A DNA stretch of 64,000 nt from CBDCTM01 sp965222005 (GTDB lineage: Bacteria > Bacteroidota > Bacteroidia > Chitinophagales > Saprospiraceae): contig OZ244935.1 of assembly GCA_965222005.1 (NCBI GenBank), positions 2,418,001-2,482,000 of the forward strand. Direction: 5' to 3'. The notes under the pieces are model-generated. The model had not been told where the DNA came from, searched no databases, and saw nothing but the letters and a program-made list of their open reading frames with translations. Numbering within the stretch: the first letter of the stretch is position 1; each line of letters starts with the position of its first letter. Shown here in pieces: positions 35,308 through 44,682 of the stretch. Both the position numbers and the translations under genes were made by a program.

Positions 35308-36417
35308 ATGAAAATAATGATGGTCATAGATAGTTTGGCGAGAGGAGGACGGGAGCGCCGTTTGCTGGAACTTTTGAAGCACCTCAAAAAGGATGGAGCA
35401 GCTCAGGCGGTGCTTGTGTTGTTCAGCTCCAAAATAGAATATCCCGAGGTGCATCAAATGGGAGTGCCCATTCATATATTTGAGAGAAAGCCTGCTAAAG
35501 ACCCACGGGTATTCTATCGCTTGTATCGACTCTGTAAGGCAGAACGGCCTGACGTATTACACAGTTGGGGCTGGATGTCGTCCGTCTATGCTGTTCCTGC
35601 AGCCAAGATGCTCGGCATACCGCTGCTCAACGCAGCTATAACTGATGCCCCGCTCGGAATGAACTGGCTGGACAATCGCTACTTTCGCGCACAACTTACA
35701 TTCCCTTTTTCTGCGATGGTAGCCAGCAATTCAAAAGCGGGACTACGAACTTATCAGGCACCTGCCGATCGCAGCGTATGCATATACAATGGTTTTGATT
35801 TTAGAAGGATACAACAGCTTCGTCAGCCTGGCGAAATGAGACAACAATTGGGAATAACAACTAAGAAATTAGTGGGAATGGTAGCAGGCTTTTTCCCGCG
35901 AAAAGACTACGACACATTCTTTAAATGTGCCGCCTACATCCTTGATCGAAGAACAGATGTGAGCTTTTTAGCTATTGGGGATGGACTCCAACTGGAACAT
36001 TTCCGAAAGCAAATACCCGAAAGGCATAAAGACAGATTGCTGCTGCCTGGCCAAATGAAAGGGGTTGAATCGCTTGTCAATTGTTTTGATGTGGGGATGC
36101 TTTGCAGTATTACAGAGGGCGTTTCGAATGCTATTATGGAATATATGGTACTTGGCAAACCCGTGGTAGCTTCAGCAGTAGGCGGAACACCCGAATTGGT
36201 GATAGATGGTGAGACAGGCCATCTGTTTGATATCGGCGATTGGCAATCTGCTGCAAATCACCTCAATAAGCTACTCGATGATCCTGAAAAATGTAAAGAA
36301 ATGGGACGGAGAGGAAGCGAACGTATTCGTCAGGAATTTTCTCTCAAAGATATGGGAGCTATTTACCTGGATCTATACAAACGTATGCTTAACCATAAAA
36401 TCGCAGCAGCCGTATGA
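35308..36417 (+). CDS. GT4-family glycosyltransferase
   Basis: The product has 369 residues with a GT-B fold. The N-terminal half begins MKIMMVIDSLARGGRERRLLELLKHL, the usual Gly-rich loop of family 4. The C-terminal half holds KLVGMVAGFFPRKDYDTFFK, a sugar-nucleotide binding start, then SITEGVSNAIMEYMVLGKPVVASAVGGTPELVIDGETGHLF with the E-x7-E pair. It transfers a sugar to a lipid-linked repeat unit in the cytoplasm; donor and linkage are not predictable. It begins about 60 bases beyond the likely end of the IS110-type element and overlaps the next glycosyltransferase by four bases. Confidence 0.9.
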   Translation: MKIMMVIDSLARGGRERRLLELLKHLKKDGAAQAVLVLFSSKIEYPEVHQMGVPIHIFERKPAKDPRVFYRLYRLCKAERPDVLHSWGWMSSVYAVPAAKMLGIPLLNAAITDAPLGMNWLDNRYFRAQLTFPFSAMVASNSKAGLRTYQAPADRSVCIYNGFDFRRIQQLRQPGEMRQQLGITTKKLVGMVAGFFPRKDYDTFFKCAAYILDRRTDVSFLAIGDGLQLEHFRKQIPERHKDRLLLPGQMKGVESLVNCFDVGMLCSITEGVSNAIMEYMVLGKPVVASAVGGTPELVIDGETGHLFDIGDWQSAANHLNKLLDDPEKCKEMGRRGSERIRQEFSLKDMGAIYLDLYKRMLNHKIAAAV

Positions 36418-37634
36418 TTAGCGTTTTTATCAATTCTATGACCTCCGGCGGTGCGGAGAAAATTGTGCTTACCTTACTTGAGCAGTACCAAAAGGCCGGG
36501 CAGGAGGTGGAATTGATATGCATTGAACGAGAACAGTACTACGACATTCCGAAAGGCATCAAAGTTACCTACCTCACCGATTTTGAAACACTGGAGAATA
36601 GTCGCTTTCACGCTTTTTACGTATTGCTATGTGCTTGGCGATTGATGCGGCACATCCGAAAATACCGGATCAAAGCGGTGCAAAGCCATTTGGTTCGGGC
36701 CTCCTTTATCAATATTTTTGCCCGCTTAATGGGCGGCAGCCACTATACCCAGGCCGTATTCCATGTGAGTCTGTCTTTCAACCACAAGCCTGCACTATTG
36801 AGGCCACTGTATCGCTTCATTTACCAGTTGATACACAGTCAGGCCGATTCTCTCGTATCGATCTGTGAAGTGATGCGCAGTCACCTCAATGAACACCTGG
36901 GCATTGGCCAACATCCCCATCATTTGGTAATATACAATCCGCACAATCTGGATGAACTCGCAGCAAAAGCGCAGCAAAGCACACCCGATTTTGTCTTCGA
37001 TCCACAAAAAAAATACGTCATCTGGGCGGGCCGCATGGTGAAGCGGAAGCGGGTAGCAGAATTGCTGGAAGCCTTCAAAACAGTAAACCAACAGCTTGCG
37101 CATACGGAGCTGATCCTGCTGGGTACCGGCGAAGAAGGGGATCGGCTGAAAACACTGGCGAAATCACTTCAAATAGATAGGGTCGTTCATTTTATGGGTC
37201 ATCGCGACAACCCCTTTGCTTATATTACCAAGTCGGACATCATGGTGCTGGCTAGCGATAAGGAAGGCTTGCCCAACATCATTATCGAGTCGATGGCAGT
37301 AGGCACACCCGTCATTTCCAGCGATTGTATCTCAGGGCCACGCGAAATTCTCCACCCCGATACTGACCTTTATACCTTGCTGATGGATCGATTGGAATAT
37401 GGTGCCTATGGCCTGCTCTATCCGGTAGGGCGGGTGGATCTGCTGGCGCAGGCGATGTGCTGTATGATTGAGGATGAGAGTCTGCTAGAGCATTACCAAC
37501 AGCAGGGCCTGGAGCGCAGCAAAATGTATGATGCAAGGCGTATCAGCCATATTTATCTGGATAGCTTGCCTACAAGTGGAGGCACCTCCGCAGCTTTGAA
37601 AAATGTACTACAAAACCCGTCTTCGCTGGATTAA
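36414..37634 (+). CDS. GT4-family glycosyltransferase
   Basis: The product has 406 residues. It starts at an ATG overlapping the previous stop (ATGA). The N-terminus ISVFINSMTSGGAEKIVLTLLEQYQKAG is the typical family 4 start, and the C-terminal domain has KYVIWAGRMVKRKRVAELLEAF and SDIMVLASDKEGLPNIIIESMAVGTPVISSDCISGPREIL with the catalytic E-x7-E. It probably adds another residue of the same repeat unit. Its last 27 bases overlap in antisense with the GINT1-like gene. Confidence 0.9.
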   Translation: MISVFINSMTSGGAEKIVLTLLEQYQKAGQEVELICIEREQYYDIPKGIKVTYLTDFETLENSRFHAFYVLLCAWRLMRHIRKYRIKAVQSHLVRASFINIFARLMGGSHYTQAVFHVSLSFNHKPALLRPLYRFIYQLIHSQADSLVSICEVMRSHLNEHLGIGQHPHHLVIYNPHNLDELAAKAQQSTPDFVFDPQKKYVIWAGRMVKRKRVAELLEAFKTVNQQLAHTELILLGTGEEGDRLKTLAKSLQIDRVVHFMGHRDNPFAYITKSDIMVLASDKEGLPNIIIESMAVGTPVISSDCISGPREILHPDTDLYTLLMDRLEYGAYGLLYPVGRVDLLAQAMCCMIEDESLLEHYQQQGLERSKMYDARRISHIYLDSLPTSGGTSAALKNVLQNPSSLD

Positions 37635-39209
37635 CCCGTCTATTACGGTAAGCCCTGGCAAATGGGCATAGGAATGGGTACGCCTGAGCCCATCGCTCCG
37701 ATCAGGCCGTATATGCAATATGCTTCTTTCCCGGTATTCTTTTTCTGTAAGCACTTCAATTTCATTGAGATGAAAGCCAAACCCATACTTGTGGCTGCAA
37801 TCCTGAGAGGGGCGGATCAAATGGCCATCCTGTTCAAAAATTCGTCCACCGGATCTTGCCCGGCTGACATCAGAAATGACAGGGTTTTTTGCATGGCTCT
37901 GCCAACTGCTGCTCAACGGACTGTCTGCAAAGAATAGGAACAGCTCATCGTGATGGCTGGCACCTTTGGTTTTGGCCATTGATGTAAACAGCCACCACTT
38001 GCCATTATGTTGCACCAGCGTAGTATCCATAGCCTCTACCTCCTGCATGATATCCATCTTGTGCTGCCATTCGTGGGGAAAGCGGTTTGCCTGAAAGAGC
38101 TGAATGGCGCCGCTCTCACAAGCTTCGGGAATCATATACCAATTGCCTTCAAAGCGGAACACAAAGGGATAGGAGAGGTGATAGGGCCTTTCCAATACTT
38201 TCTCAATTGTCCCGATTTCACCCTCTTTGCCGATCTCAGCCATGCAAATGTGCCCTTTTTCCGTTTCGTAAAGCAATTCTTCAAAAAAGAGATAGTTCTT
38301 TCCGCCTTCAGATATCAAAAAGGGATCGGCCCAGAAGCGATCCTTTGGAGGGATGACCTTCTTGAAATGATTGATGTCAAGGGAGAAATCGGTTGCCGTA
38401 CTCATGAGCAAAATCCATTGCTCACGGTAGTTGAGCTTTTTCCATTGCTTGTGAAGCCACCTGCCACCATGGCGACCAATATTGGCTGCGGCCTCCCAAT
38501 GGCCTGGAACTATAAGCCTTGTGGCACAGCCATTTTTAGGCACGTATTGCTGTATCCTCTCTTTAAAAAAAGCTTTTTGGCCGTGTATTGTCAAATCTCG
38601 TAGCGCAGGATTCATAAAGGTGGCCAGCTTCCAAAAGTGCTGATTTCTGCCTCTTGCTATAGAGAGAGCCGGAGCCATAGAGTGCGTTTGTCGATATAAA
38701 AAACCGGCTTCATCCGCTGTCCTCTTTATCAGCAAGGCTGATCTCAAGATGCCTTCCAGCCGGGCAAACTCGCGATGCCCAAGCAGGCGATCATCCAATG
38801 AGGCCGTAGGGCCATGTACCAACATCCAGATACCTGCCGGAAAATGAGGGTATAAAGTTTTGGGAGGTTGGTGAGGGCTAAACCACAGAAGCAGCTCGGA
38901 AGCTGATGGGTGTTGGCTATCTCCTTGCGCTGCCATCCAGGCTGACAGTTGGCCGGGAGGGGGAACAGGAAGTGCTGTACGGGGCTTGAGAGCTTCAGCG
39001 TAAGGAGGCTTAGTAAAATGTTTTCGGTCCAGCTGCATGTGCCAGCAGGCAGTTTGGGGGAGCGGAGCTTGTTTAAGCAGGCGGTCATCCGCAAGATGAA
39101 GATTGATTGTTATTTGGCCCGTTGTAGCAATTCCATTGATCAGTTTATGCTGCCAGGCAGGCAATTGGTCCGAAGCAGTAAGGATGGCTACACGAAGGGC
39201 ATCTGGCAT
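37608..39209 (-). CDS. GINT1-type (glucosamine inositolphosphorylceramide transferase N-terminal-like) protein
   Basis: The product has 533 residues on the strand opposite its neighbours. The C-terminal 270 residues contain FWADPFLISEGGKNYLFFEELLYETEKGHICMAEI, YPFVFRFEGNWYMIPEACESGAIQLF and KWWLFTS, a five-bladed-propeller pattern similar to the GINT1 N-terminal domain and GH43-like folds. The first 250 residues are less conserved and resemble the formyltransferase-like front of related bacterial proteins (VAILTASDQLPAWQHKLINGI ... LLLWFSPHQPP). Bacterial members sit in surface polysaccharide loci, with unproved activity. Facing the other way inside the locus, it may be a separate transcription unit. 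It overlaps the preceding glycosyltransferase end by 27 bases. Confidence 0.75.
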   Translation of the reverse strand: MPDALRVAILTASDQLPAWQHKLINGIATTGQITINLHLADDRLLKQAPLPQTACWHMQLDRKHFTKPPYAEALKPRTALPVPPPGQLSAWMAAQGDSQHPSASELLLWFSPHQPPKTLYPHFPAGIWMLVHGPTASLDDRLLGHREFARLEGILRSALLIKRTADEAGFLYRQTHSMAPALSIARGRNQHFWKLATFMNPALRDLTIHGQKAFFKERIQQYVPKNGCATRLIVPGHWEAAANIGRHGGRWLHKQWKKLNYREQWILLMSTATDFSLDINHFKKVIPPKDRFWADPFLISEGGKNYLFFEELLYETEKGHICMAEIGKEGEIGTIEKVLERPYHLSYPFVFRFEGNWYMIPEACESGAIQLFQANRFPHEWQHKMDIMQEVEAMDTTLVQHNGKWWLFTSMAKTKGASHHDELFLFFADSPLSSSWQSHAKNPVISDVSRARSGGRIFEQDGHLIRPSQDCSHKYGFGFHLNEIEVLTEKEYRERSILHIRPDRSDGLRRTHSYAHLPGLTVIDGLIQRRRVL

Positions 39210-39303
39210 ATGATTAAAAAGTCAAATTTGATGCCGTTCCGGCAGAGGGCAGATAGGGGAAGGATATATCAGGGTTAATATACATATAAAAAATACTAAA
39301 TTG

Positions 39304-39340
39304 AGGGTATGTGATGATACCCTTGTTATTTGTATTTTTG
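39304..39340 (+). promoter_or_regulatory. Hairpin and TATTTTTG promoter-like box before the initiating transferase
   Basis: The 308-base gap 39210-39517 has no gene. AGGGTAT (39304-39310) pairs with ATACCCT (39317-39323). TATTTTTG at 39333-39340 matches the Bacteroidota -7 consensus TAnnTTTG, but a TTTG box at the expected distance upstream is not clear. It could start transcription of the second half of the locus. Confidence 0.35.
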
Positions 39341-39517
39341 TAAATGATTTTATTGAGCTACGCCCCCCATTAATCAGACCTCCCTCACCGCCCCATCCTT
39401 TTGAAAAATAATAGTCATCTCCCATTTTAGTCAGGAGCCTGTTGGCATCGCTGGCATAGTCCATCCCCTTTACCTCTCGAATATTTCAGAGCATACAACA
39501 CTATACCCGGATTGACT

Positions 39518-40918
39518 ATGATTCCTCTTAAACAAAACATTATTGTCAAGCACGTCCTGTTAGAGTTTTTATTACTAAACATTGTAATAATTTCCGTCTT
39601 GCTCATCAAAAACACAGTTTTTGACCCCAGGCTTTTGACGGCGGGTAGTAATTGGAATTTGTTGAAACTTGCCTTGCTTTTTAACATAGTGTGGGCTGGA
39701 ATAATAACGGTCAATCGCAGCCCCGATTATTATTTGATCGACCCGCTTCCTGCAAAGGTGAAGAACACGCTCATCAATGTATTTGCCTTTATTGGTATTA
39801 CTTCCTTTATCGCTATTACCTTTAAGATCAACTACTTTAATCGTACTTCCTTTTTACTACCTATCGGCTTGTTTACGCTCCTGCACCTATTTCTATTCAG
39901 CTTGTTTTTTGAATATTACAAAAGGCGTGTGCGTCGTCAAACCGGTGTTGGGACACTAGTGGTAGGAGTTGGTGAGAATTACCACGAGCTGCTAAAGTTT
40001 TGCCAAAAAATCGAAGAGGCGGACTACCAATTGCTGGGCTATGTAAGCAATAAGGAGAAGAAGCATATGAACCAAATGAGCTGGTATGGCGGGGTGGATG
40101 ATTTATCAGATGTACTCAATGAGCAGGATGTGAGTGAGCTATTTGTAACGCTTTCTTCCCTGCGCCGGGCCGAGATAAAAAAGGTGATTCAAGTGGCCGA
40201 TTATCATGGCGTACGTGTCAATCTCATTCCGGAAACATCCCTGTACGTCAGCCACAATTTCAAATCGTACAACGTCAGCGGTGTTCCTTGCCTCAAGTAT
40301 CGGCAGTCTCCTCTGGATCAGGTAAACAATTATATTTTCAAAAAAGCCTTCGATATTGCTTTTGCCTTAACGGCCCTAGTCATTCTGTCGCCTGTTTTTT
40401 TACTGATCGCGCTATTAATACGCCTCGACAGCAGAGGCCCCATATTGTACACACCGATGCGCAAAGGAGAAGGCGGACGTCTGTTCAAATGTTATAAGTT
40501 CCGCTCCATGTCCGTTTGCGACGATCCGCTCAACGGAACTAAATCTACGGCTAAAAACGACCCGCGCATCACCCGCGTTGGAAAATATCTGCGCAAGCTG
40601 GATCTCGATGAATTACCGCAGTTTTTCAATGTACTAAAAGGAGATATGAGCGTAGTAGGGCCTCGCCCTCATCGGGTACATCTGAAATCCGACTTCCGCA
40701 AGATCGTCAATGATTATATGGTACGCCATTACGTCAAGCCGGGCATCACCGGTTGGGCGCAGGTAAATGGCTGGCGCGGGCCTACCGTCACCAATAAACA
40801 GAAAAAGAGCAGAATCCAGCATGATTTATGGTATATAGAGAACTGGAACTTTTTACTGGATATCAAAATCGTGTTCCTCACTGTTTTCGGCAAAAAAACC
40901 CGAAAGAATGCCTTTTAG
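39518..40918 (+). CDS. Polyprenyl-phosphate glycosyl-1-phosphate transferase (WcaJ-type)
   Basis: From the ATG at 39518 (an in-frame TTG lies two codons earlier) the product has 466 residues. Four N-terminal membrane helices and a CoA-binding-like domain (GTLVVGVGENYHELLKFCQKIE) precede a fifth hydrophobic segment (FALTALVILSPVFLLIALLI). The catalytic PglC-like domain reads RKGEGGRLFKCYKFRSMSV, DLDELPQFFNVLKGDMSVVGPRPHR and VKPGITGWAQVNGWRG. It places the first sugar-1-phosphate on undecaprenyl phosphate and so starts repeat-unit assembly. It follows the opposite-strand GINT1-like gene and probably heads a new transcript. Confidence 0.95.
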   Translation: MIPLKQNIIVKHVLLEFLLLNIVIISVLLIKNTVFDPRLLTAGSNWNLLKLALLFNIVWAGIITVNRSPDYYLIDPLPAKVKNTLINVFAFIGITSFIAITFKINYFNRTSFLLPIGLFTLLHLFLFSLFFEYYKRRVRRQTGVGTLVVGVGENYHELLKFCQKIEEADYQLLGYVSNKEKKHMNQMSWYGGVDDLSDVLNEQDVSELFVTLSSLRRAEIKKVIQVADYHGVRVNLIPETSLYVSHNFKSYNVSGVPCLKYRQSPLDQVNNYIFKKAFDIAFALTALVILSPVFLLIALLIRLDSRGPILYTPMRKGEGGRLFKCYKFRSMSVCDDPLNGTKSTAKNDPRITRVGKYLRKLDLDELPQFFNVLKGDMSVVGPRPHRVHLKSDFRKIVNDYMVRHYVKPGITGWAQVNGWRGPTVTNKQKKSRIQHDLWYIENWNFLLDIKIVFLTVFGKKTRKNAF

Positions 40919-41018
40919 GACCATTCAAAAATTGAAAAGAGGGTTTAATTTTTTTGAATAATACTGAATAGCTTTTGGCAAAAAAGGCCGACAGGAATAC
41001 CGGAATTAGCTGACAGGT

Positions 41019-41945
41019 ATGAAACTCTTCTTCCCACTTCTTTGTAAGGCACTGATTATCAGTGAATTATCCCTACTTATTGCTTTTGATGGTTGTTGGC
41101 AAAAAGCACCGCCTAGCCAGCCAGCGGATAAAACATTGCTGGCCACAGATACCACTTTGCTCAGAGCCTGGCATTGGGAAAATATCAGTATCCCCGATTA
41201 CCAGTGGCCCGATGGCACTGCTTTTGGCAACGGCCTTTTTGTGGATGTAGCTTACGATCCGCAAGGCGTAACGATCGTCGATGACCAACTGCGCTTTCAA
41301 ATCGATCCCGAATTTCCTAAAGTACCGTCCAATGCCGGTAGTCCGTATCATTATCGCAGCGAAATTCGTACAGCTCCCTGGCCCATCGAGCATCCGCCTG
41401 GTACCGAACAGTGGTTAGGCTGGCGGTATTATTTTGGCAAAAAGTACATTCCCGATACTACTTCTCCGATCACTATTTTTCAAAATCATCCGGGAGTACG
41501 GGGCCTTTCTCCGCAGTTTGAGCTGGAAATAGCGGCCAAGGACAATCCTGCTCCTGCCCAGGGGGGAGAGATTCAGATGGTAAATGCTGCCAACAATGAC
41601 CGAATTGTATTGCCGGTGAAGCCATTGGCCGGCGAGGTACTGGATGTAGTGATCCACGTCATATACGGGCTGGGAAGGGAAGGCTTGCTGCAGCTTTGGC
41701 TGAATGGCGAGCTCTATTACGATCGTTATGTTTCCACCATCTATCAGGACTATCCCTGGGGAGGGAACAACAAATGGGGTATTTACCACCATACGTTCAA
41801 CGATAGTCCGGAGGATGTGCAAAGCTCCCTGGAGATGGGTGCAGGCCAATTTGATCTGTACATGGGCTCGCTGCGCATGCTTACTCGTAGCCCCAGCAAT
41901 CCTGAGTATGCTTATAATGCTTATTATCTTGTAAAGCCAAGATGA
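41019..41945 (+). CDS. Polysaccharide-lyase-like secreted protein (glucuronan-lyase / heparin-lyase I fold)
   Basis: The product has 308 residues with an N-terminal signal containing a candidate lipobox (AFDGC). The body has features of the beta-jelly-roll lyase family PL20/PF14099: HYRSEIRTAPWPIEHPPGTEQWLGWRYYFG, FQNHPGVRGLSPQFELEIA, VIHVIYGLGREGLLQLWLNGELYYD and NKWGIYHH. Such proteins cleave uronic-acid-containing polymers or bind them. Its place between the initiating transferase and the sugar-nucleotide genes suggests trimming or release of the polymer made by this locus. The stop overlaps the next start (ATGA). Confidence 0.75.
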   Translation: MKLFFPLLCKALIISELSLLIAFDGCWQKAPPSQPADKTLLATDTTLLRAWHWENISIPDYQWPDGTAFGNGLFVDVAYDPQGVTIVDDQLRFQIDPEFPKVPSNAGSPYHYRSEIRTAPWPIEHPPGTEQWLGWRYYFGKKYIPDTTSPITIFQNHPGVRGLSPQFELEIAAKDNPAPAQGGEIQMVNAANNDRIVLPVKPLAGEVLDVVIHVIYGLGREGLLQLWLNGELYYDRYVSTIYQDYPWGGNNKWGIYHHTFNDSPEDVQSSLEMGAGQFDLYMGSLRMLTRSPSNPEYAYNAYYLVKPR

Positions 41946-42526
41946 TGAGGGATTTAAACATTATAAAAAACACTATGCAAATACAAGAAACTATGCTTTC
42001 CGGCGCTTATCTTATCGAATGTGAACCGATGAGGGACAGTCGCGGCTTGTTTGCACGCACCTATTGCCAGCGCGAGTTTGAGGCTATTGGACACAAAAAA
42101 GAGTTTGTCCAATTCAATCATTCGCACAACAATGAGAAGGGCACTTTGCGGGGCATGCACTACCAACTGCCTCCTTTTAGCGAAATTAAACTCATACGAT
42201 GTGTAAAAGGCAGTGTTTTTGATGTAATAGTAGATATTCGACAAGACTCACCTACATTTTTGCAGCATTTTGGCGTGGAATTGAGCGAACAAAACATGCG
42301 AATGCTCTACATCCCGGAAGGCTTTTGCCACGGGTTTCAGACTTTGGAAGATCATACGGCTTTAATTTATCATCACACGGCTTTTTATACGCCCGGCTAC
42401 GAACGGGGCTTGCTGTTTGATGATCCGGCAATTGGAATCAACTGGCCTTTAGTCCCCACCCAAATGTCTGAAAAGGATCAACATTATGCCGCCCTGGAAG
42501 CTGATTTCAGCGGTATTCAGATTTAA
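41942..42526 (+). CDS. dTDP-4-dehydrorhamnose 3,5-epimerase-like sugar epimerase
   Basis: The product has 194 residues, the usual length of RmlC/RfbC cupins. The alternative ATG at 41975 (MQIQETMLSG) gives a core that is equally complete. Motifs include RDSRGLFARTYCQREF, NHSHNNEKGTLRGMHYQLPP (active-site His), CVKGSVFDVIVDIRQDSPTF, and FCHGFQTLEDHTALIYHHT with Tyr, then DDPAIGINWP. Because no dTDP-glucose genes (rmlA/rmlB) are present here but CDP-glucose genes are, the substrate may be a CDP-4-keto-6-deoxyhexose. It overlaps the lyase-like gene by four bases. Confidence 0.88.
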   Translation: MMRDLNIIKNTMQIQETMLSGAYLIECEPMRDSRGLFARTYCQREFEAIGHKKEFVQFNHSHNNEKGTLRGMHYQLPPFSEIKLIRCVKGSVFDVIVDIRQDSPTFLQHFGVELSEQNMRMLYIPEGFCHGFQTLEDHTALIYHHTAFYTPGYERGLLFDDPAIGINWPLVPTQMSEKDQHYAALEADFSGIQI

Positions 42527-42546
42527 TCAAATAGTAATAAATACAA

Positions 42547-43836
42547 ATGTGTAACCCAAAATTCTCCGAAAAGCAGACCGGAAGTAAATGTAGGTTTTGT
42601 GCTGAACCACTCACCTATAGCCTGCTTGACCTGGGCATGTCGCCGCTTTGCCAAAAGCATGTAAAACCAGAAGAGCTCAATGAAATGGAGCGTTTTTATC
42701 CGCTACATGCCTATGTTTGCAACGAATGCTGGTTGGTGCAATTGGAGGAATTTGCCAGCCCAAAAGAGATATTTTCCAATGAATATGCCTATTTCTCCTC
42801 TTATTCGGAAAGCTGGCTGGCGCATTGCCGCCGCTATGCAGATGAGATGATCCGTCGCTTTGGGTTCAATAGCCAGAACCTGGTAGCCGAGTTGGCCAGC
42901 AACGATGGTTACCTCTTGCAGTGGTTTCATCAAAAGGGAATCCCTGTGCTGGGTGTAGAGCCTACAGAAAACACAGCCCGGGTAGCTATGGAAAAGGGAG
43001 TGAGAACCGAAATACTGTTTTTTGGAGTGGAAGCAGCCAGGAAGCTGGTGGAGCAGTATGGGAAAGCAGACTTGCTGCTCGGAAATAATGTGTTGGCACA
43101 TGTGCCGGATATCAATGATTTTGTGGGAGGGATGAAGCTGATGCTGGCGGAAAAGGGCGTCATCACAATGGAATTTCCACATCTCATGCAGCTCATCGCC
43201 AATAACCAATTCGATACCATCTATCACGAGCATTTTAGCTATCTATCCTTCTTGGCCGTCAATCGCATATTTGCCCATCACGGCATCACCCCGTTTGATG
43301 TGGAAGAACTGCCGACCCATGGCGGCTCGATCCGCATTTATGGCAGGCATACCGAAGATCAAAGCCGGGAGATTAGCAGGCGGGTAATTGACATGCTGAA
43401 TCGAGAGAAAGAAGCGGGGATGGATACACTGGCCTATTATGCCGAATTTGAGGAGCGGGTGAAAGAAACGAAGCGCAAGCTGGTCGAATTTTTAATTCAG
43501 GCAAAGCGGGCTGGTAAGACGGTAGTAGGCTACGGTGCTCCGGGAAAAGGCAACACCCTGCTGAACTATTGTGGCATCCGAACAGATTTTCTGGACTATA
43601 CCGTTGATCGCAATCCGCATAAGCAGGGCAACTATTTGCCCGGCAGCCGGATACCGATTTATGCACCAGACAAAATCAAAAGTACCCGCCCCGACTATGT
43701 GTTGATACTACCGTGGAATTTAAAAGAAGAGATCATGCGGCAGATGGCCTTCATCAATGAGTGGGGGGGGAAATTTGTGGTGCCCATACCAGAAGTAAAG
43801 GTGCAGGAAACAGCAGTTGCTGCTTCTGATTACTAA
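42547..43836 (+). CDS. Sugar C-methyltransferase (NovU/TylC-III type)
   Basis: The product has 429 residues. The N-terminal zinc-binding segment has CRFCAEPLTYSLLDLGMSPL and a second Cys pair VCNECWLVQLEEF. The central SAM-binding domain has NLVAELASNDGYLLQWFHQKGIPVLGVEPTENTA. The C-terminal domain has KTVVGYGAPGKGNTLLNYCGI and DYTVDRNPHKQGNYLPGSRIPIY. This three-part plan is that of C-3-methyltransferases for 4-keto deoxysugars, which make branched sugars such as mycarose or yersiniose precursors. Within a CDP-glucose gene set it suggests a C-methyl-branched residue in the polymer. Confidence 0.9.
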   Translation: MCNPKFSEKQTGSKCRFCAEPLTYSLLDLGMSPLCQKHVKPEELNEMERFYPLHAYVCNECWLVQLEEFASPKEIFSNEYAYFSSYSESWLAHCRRYADEMIRRFGFNSQNLVAELASNDGYLLQWFHQKGIPVLGVEPTENTARVAMEKGVRTEILFFGVEAARKLVEQYGKADLLLGNNVLAHVPDINDFVGGMKLMLAEKGVITMEFPHLMQLIANNQFDTIYHEHFSYLSFLAVNRIFAHHGITPFDVEELPTHGGSIRIYGRHTEDQSREISRRVIDMLNREKEAGMDTLAYYAEFEERVKETKRKLVEFLIQAKRAGKTVVGYGAPGKGNTLLNYCGIRTDFLDYTVDRNPHKQGNYLPGSRIPIYAPDKIKSTRPDYVLILPWNLKEEIMRQMAFINEWGGKFVVPIPEVKVQETAVAASDY

Positions 43837-43869
43837 TAAAATGACCCCCAGTATAAAAATAATACAAAC

Positions 43870-44682
43870 ATGAAAGTAGTACTCTTTTGTGGAGGACAAG
43901 GTACCCGCCTGAGGGCCTATTCGGAAACTATTCCCAAGCCGATGGTAAAAATTGGCTACCGGCCTATCTTATGGAATATCATGAAGTATTATGCGCACTA
44001 CGGGCATACCGACTTCATCCTGGCTCTGGGCTATAAGGCAGATGTGATCAAAGACTACTTCGTCAACTACGACGAAAAGCTGACTAATGATTTTGTCTAT
44101 ACATTGGGCGGCAACCGGATCGAACTGCTTCATTCGGACATCGACGACTGGAAAATTACCTTTGTCGATACAGGAATTAGCTCCAACGTGGGGACGAGAT
44201 TGATGCGCGTAAAGCACTATCTGGAAGGCGAGGAGATGTTTTTGGCCAATTATGCCGATGCGGTCTCCAATCTGTATCTGCCTGGCATGATCGACCATTT
44301 CAAATCAAAGCCCGAAATGATTGCCAGCCTGATGACTTATCGGCCTACGGGCAGCTTCCATACCCTGGAGGCTGAAGCGGATGGCCTGGTAAAGGCAATT
44401 TCGCCAATTTCTTCAGCCAATTTGCTACTCAATTGTGGCTACTTTATTTTCAAGCAAGAGATATTTGACTATATCAACTACGGCGAAGATATCGTCGATG
44501 GGCCCTTGCACCGATTAGTGAAAGAGAAAAAACTGACCAACTACCATCATCAAGGTTTTTGGCAGCCGATGGATACCTTTAAGGACAAGATGATCCTGGA
44601 TGATCTGATGACCAAGGGCAATCCGCCCTGGGAAGTATGGAATGAAGATGCGGAGCAGCAATTTCTCAAAAAAGCAATATGA
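43870..44682 (+). CDS. rfbF: Glucose-1-phosphate cytidylyltransferase
   Basis: The product has 270 residues, close to RfbF/DdhA. The nucleotidyltransferase start reads VVLFCGGQGTRLRAYSETIPKPMVKIGYRPILWNIMKYYAHYG, followed by DFILALGYKADVIKDYFVNY; the C-terminus has GFWQPMDTFKDKMILDDLM. It makes CDP-glucose from CTP and glucose-1-phosphate, the first committed step for CDP-linked deoxysugars. CDP-glucose 4,6-dehydratase lies three genes downstream. The stop overlaps the PIG-L gene start by four bases. Confidence 0.94.
   Translation: MKVVLFCGGQGTRLRAYSETIPKPMVKIGYRPILWNIMKYYAHYGHTDFILALGYKADVIKDYFVNYDEKLTNDFVYTLGGNRIELLHSDIDDWKITFVDTGISSNVGTRLMRVKHYLEGEEMFLANYADAVSNLYLPGMIDHFKSKPEMIASLMTYRPTGSFHTLEAEADGLVKAISPISSANLLLNCGYFIFKQEIFDYINYGEDIVDGPLHRLVKEKKLTNYHHQGFWQPMDTFKDKMILDDLMTKGNPPWEVWNEDAEQQFLKKAI

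Noticed and set aside
38007..38603. 198-codon plus-strand open frame opposite the GINT1-like gene
   Set aside because: The minus-strand frame is longer and has recognisable propeller motifs; the plus-strand frame has none.
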